Positions 9,232-11,167 of a DNA stretch of 11,167 nt are shown in pieces. A program made the position numbers and the translations under genes. The notes under the pieces are model-generated. The model saw only the letters and a list, made by a program, of their open reading frames with translations, was not told the DNA's origin and searched no databases. The stretch's first letter is position 1, and each line of letters starts with the position of its first letter. The stretch spans positions 1 through 11,167 of the forward strand of contig JADNYV010000991.1 of NCBI GenBank assembly GCA_015501055.1, in the 5' to 3' direction. The stretch is from Mucidula mucida. Lineage: Eukaryota; Basidiomycota; Agaricomycetes; Agaricales; Physalacriaceae.

Positions 9232-9679
9232 GATGATAGTGATAAAGAAGGAATGTCTAGTGAAAATCTTTGTTTATGAACAAAACTGCGTATAGGGGTT
9301 TGCGCACTGTCTGATTCAAGAAGTGTTAGCGACTGACTATAGCCACGAGACTAAGCCAGGTACCACAGCAAGAACTTAAGGAGGAAAGTGTTCGCGTTCG
9401 TAAGACTAGGCTAGGCCAGGTGTATAAACAAGATCGGAACTAAAGTACAATGATACTACACTACTACTTATACTGTAGCGTTTCAACCGTAACTTCACAG
9501 CCTGTGACCCATTATGGTCTGAAGTTACAGCAAACAGCTTCACAGACCCTTAAATTGCCTTTTTTGGACAGTTCCGCTTATAGCGGGACCTGAAATTTCC
9601 TTATTTGGAGGCTCGTGCCTGACCAAAGTGGTCCGTGACCCGTTATGATGTATATATAGCTTCACTTCAAAGACCCCCG
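9232..9679. other. Intergenic region with duplicated modules and hairpins
   Basis: This is the upstream flank of the F-box gene, with no coding frame I can support. It holds a 9-bp inverted repeat (9489-9497 with 9520-9528), a hairpin near 9571-9589 (GTTCCGC-TTATA-GCGGGAC, one G-T pair), and an imperfect direct duplication. In the duplication, GTGACCC[AG]TTATG[GA]T at 9504-9518 recurs at 9635-9649, and GCTTCACAGACCC at 9537-9549 recurs, with five extra bases, at 9659-9676. Confidence 0.5.
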
Positions 9680-9690
9680 TAGAGATGGAC

Positions 9691-9876
9691 ACGAGTCCAT
9701 ACTCGAGTATATTCGGACTCATCGTATGAGTAACTCTTACCTCAAACCCAATACTCAAGACTCGAGTCTTCACTCGAGACTCTACTCGAATATCTACTCT
9801 ACTCGAGAGTACTTCATGAGTCTCGAGTATTCGAGTACTCGAGTACGATCCGAGTATACTCGAGTATACTCACGTA
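9691..9876. repeat. CTCGAG/GAGTA-rich subterminal-type repeat block
   Basis: About 185 bp made almost entirely of permutations of TACTCGAGTA, including about seven CTCGAG palindromes and many TACTC/GAGTA pentamers on both strands. It is not a clean tandem array: spacing varies. Such dense palindromic motifs are common just inside the ends of hAT-type elements, where transposase binds. Confidence 0.8.
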
Positions 9877-9931
9877 TCAGCAAGCAAATTCAAACATAAA
9901 GACAGTGAAGATTAAAGTAAGTAGGTCGTAA

Positions 9932-10699
9932 GTGTATCAAGTTATATTTTGGCGGCGTGTGTTGGGGCTCGAGTTACACGGGTCTAAAGGAGATGGATGG
10001 GCAGCAAAGGCTCACGAAGAAGTCCGACAGGAGCTATCAAAGTGTATAGAAGCGGGTTCAATGCAGGTGTGGATTTTTTCTCTTCTATCTATTTGACTTG
10101 AAATAACCCTGTCGCTCTAGGGCTCTGTCGACCTGTCCAACCTTTCTACTGCGTCGGCGACTTGGCAAGGAGAACAGCTACAACCGAATGTTTTACCTGC
10201 TCAGCATGTTTGCCGGGAAATTCTTTGGGAGTTATTCGAGACCAATTTCCGCTACGAGTTCCTCGCGCTCGACCGCCTTTGCTACGACCTCAAGCCCGTG
10301 GGCTTCAACGATCCGCAACCTGACACGGAGCTTGGGCAAGCAGTGCCTTACGACAATTTGGATGCCTCGTCTTTCGGTGACCGCCAGATGCAGATTCTCG
10401 GTGCACTTTTCAACGGCCGAGTCGTCCCGGAGAGCATTGACTGGGGTCGGATGGGGCTGGCGGCAGCAACGTTTACGGGACGCGCGTCTGTCCTGGCTGC
10501 TTTGTACCGGGTGATGCGACGCTGGTGTCGTGTTCCACCAATGCCGGCGGGAACTTCACAGGCCGCTCACAAGTTGATCTGTGGCTCTCTGATGTCAGAA
10601 CGGGAAATGCGGACTGTTGAGTACGGATTAGCTGAGTACTATGTGGACTGTTACGTTACAGTTTTCGGGCGCGCACCCCTTCTTCCTCACGGACTGTAG
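9932..10699 (+). CDS. Orphan fungal protein fragment, 5' truncated, two exons
   Basis: The frame is open from 9932 (TAA at 9929-9931) to TAG at 10697-10699, through a 54-nt intron at 10067-10120 (CAG|GTGTGG...CTCTAG). It gives about 237 residues (F-W-R-R-V-L-G-L-E-L..., later I-L-W-E-L-F-E-T-N-F-R-Y-E, ending V-F-G-R-A-P-L-L-P-H-G-L). No ATG lies near the left edge, and the sequence just upstream is the CTCGAG repeat block, so the 5' part is missing. The layout and C-terminal Y-Y...F-G-R-A-P-L-L-P-H pattern match my memory of a multi-copy hypothetical family in polypore genomes, with no known function. The reading frame is intact. It could be a gene piece carried by the surrounding element, or a truncated family member. 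Confidence 0.5.
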
Positions 10700-10760
10700 A
10701 GTATTCGTTTTTGTGGACGATTTTGTAGTTTTTTTGTATATTAGATGTATCATACTCTTC

Positions 10761-10807
10761 ACCTGATGCGTCGTATGCGTCGCTTCGCAACAGTACTCGC
10801 ATCAGGT
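10761..10807. repeat. 10-bp perfect inverted repeat (hairpin)
   Basis: ACCTGATGCG at 10761-10770 and CGCATCAGGT at 10798-10807 are perfect inverted copies around a 27-nt loop. It sits about 60 bp past the stop of the orphan fragment, so it could affect its 3' end; fungi do not use hairpin terminators in the bacterial sense. Role unknown. Confidence 0.6.
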
Positions 10808-10917
10808 TTGTTTGTAGCACAACATTTTGTATGGCCTTCATGGCCTTTGTCCTTTTTTTTGCTAATGGCATTTTACCTAATTATGTGTGATTTGGACTGA
10901 AATTGTATAATGAATAT

Positions 10918-11005
10918 GCCCCTTTGGCGCAGTGGTTATACTCGTTGTTGTGCTGATGCACAGAAATGGCTGAGCTCCGTGGGTTCAATGCTCACGGGGT
11001 TCATT
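10918..11005 (+). ncRNA. tRNA-like Pol III promoter unit (SINE head or decayed tRNA)
   Basis: An A-box-like TGGCGCAGTGGTT lies at 10925-10937 and a B-box-like GGTTCAATGCT at 10982-10992. The T-arm is well formed: GTGGG (10979-10983), loop TTCAATG, CTCAC (10991-10995), with one G-T pair. GCCCCTT at 10918-10924 can pair partly (5 of 7, two wobble) with GGGGTTC at 10996-11002, but the D-stem does not pair and no proper anticodon arm is visible, so it is not a working tRNA. TTTT follows at 11004-11007. A tRNA-derived SINE head is plausible. Confidence 0.4.
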
Positions 11006-11032
11006 TTGTTCAAAAAATATATATTAGGAGCT

Positions 11033-11167
11033 GAATACTCACGAATACTCACGAATATAAGAATACTCATGAGTATTCACGAATATTTATGAGTATGAGT
11101 CTATCGAGTATTCGTGGCCCCAAACTGAAACTCTAGACTCACCATAGACTCTAGACTCTACTCTACT
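11033..11167. repeat. GAGTA/TACTC-rich repeat block (runs off window)
   Basis: Begins with repeated GAATACTCAC units and continues with GAGTATTC, GAGTATGAGTC and finally short ACTCTAGACTC units to the window end. The motif vocabulary matches the block at 9691-9876, but the two are not simple copies of each other. Confidence 0.7.

Larger units (their letters stand above)
9680..11167. mobile_element. Candidate hAT-like DNA transposon, left end (right end outside window)
   Basis: TAGAGATGGACACGAG begins at 9680 and fits the hAT terminal consensus YARNG. It is followed at once by a dense palindromic subterminal block of ACTCGAGT/GAGTA motifs. A second GAGTA/TACTC-rich block occupies 11033-11167 and runs off the window. 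A hAT element would duplicate 8 bp; the left flank copy would be GACCCCCG (9672-9679), but no partner can be checked here. No transposase is seen between the blocks, so a non-autonomous element is likelier if the call is right. Confidence 0.35.

Noticed and set aside
9691..9876. CRISPR-like or telomeric repeat
   Set aside because: There are no regular repeat-spacer units and the motif is not a fungal telomere repeat; the block is irregular and palindromic.
10918..11002. Functional tRNA gene
   Set aside because: The D-stem does not pair and no anticodon arm with a 7-nt loop can be placed.

Overview
The window looks like nuclear DNA of an Agaricomycete fungus, most likely in or near the Polyporales. 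The introns are about 48-58 nt, GT-AG, often with CTGAC/CTGAT-type branch sites. The gene families (WW-like membrane protein, MYND-finger protein, F-box protein, fungal beta-propeller lactonase) are ones I associate with these mushrooms. No prokaryotic signatures, rRNA, CRISPR array or origin are visible.

Layout. (a) 1-1688, plus strand: the 3' part of a WW-like, multi-pass membrane protein gene, cut by the window edge, with two frame breaks near its 5' end. (b) 1689-2362: convergent intergenic DNA. (c) 2363-4696, minus strand: a C-terminal MYND zinc-finger gene with four frame breaks and one 321-nt intron bordered by an exact 8-bp direct repeat. (d) 4671-5599, minus strand: a beta-propeller lactonase gene whose 3' end is cut off and runs straight into the MYND start. 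(e) 5600-7985: no confident gene; about 7080-7744 on the minus strand holds broken coding-like fragments. (f) 8117-9231, minus strand: an F-box gene with a single in-frame TAA at codon 31. (g) 9232-11167: a repeat-rich zone. It has duplicated hairpin modules, a candidate hAT-type transposon end (TAGAG at 9680), dense GAGTA/TACTC/CTCGAG arrays at 9691-9876 and 11033-11167, an orphan two-exon gene fragment between them, and a tRNA-like Pol III promoter pair.

Taken together, this is a decaying, rearranged accessory region and not a working operon-like system. Four of the five recognisable or near-recognisable genes are disrupted or truncated. The lactonase and F-box reading frames carry no indels over about 0.9-1.1 kb, so poor sequence quality across the whole window is not the simplest explanation, but I cannot exclude local assembly errors. 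The most interesting structures are the introner-like intron in the MYND gene, the lactonase/MYND junction, and the transposon-like block at the right end. I found no convincing evidence for a new multi-gene system.
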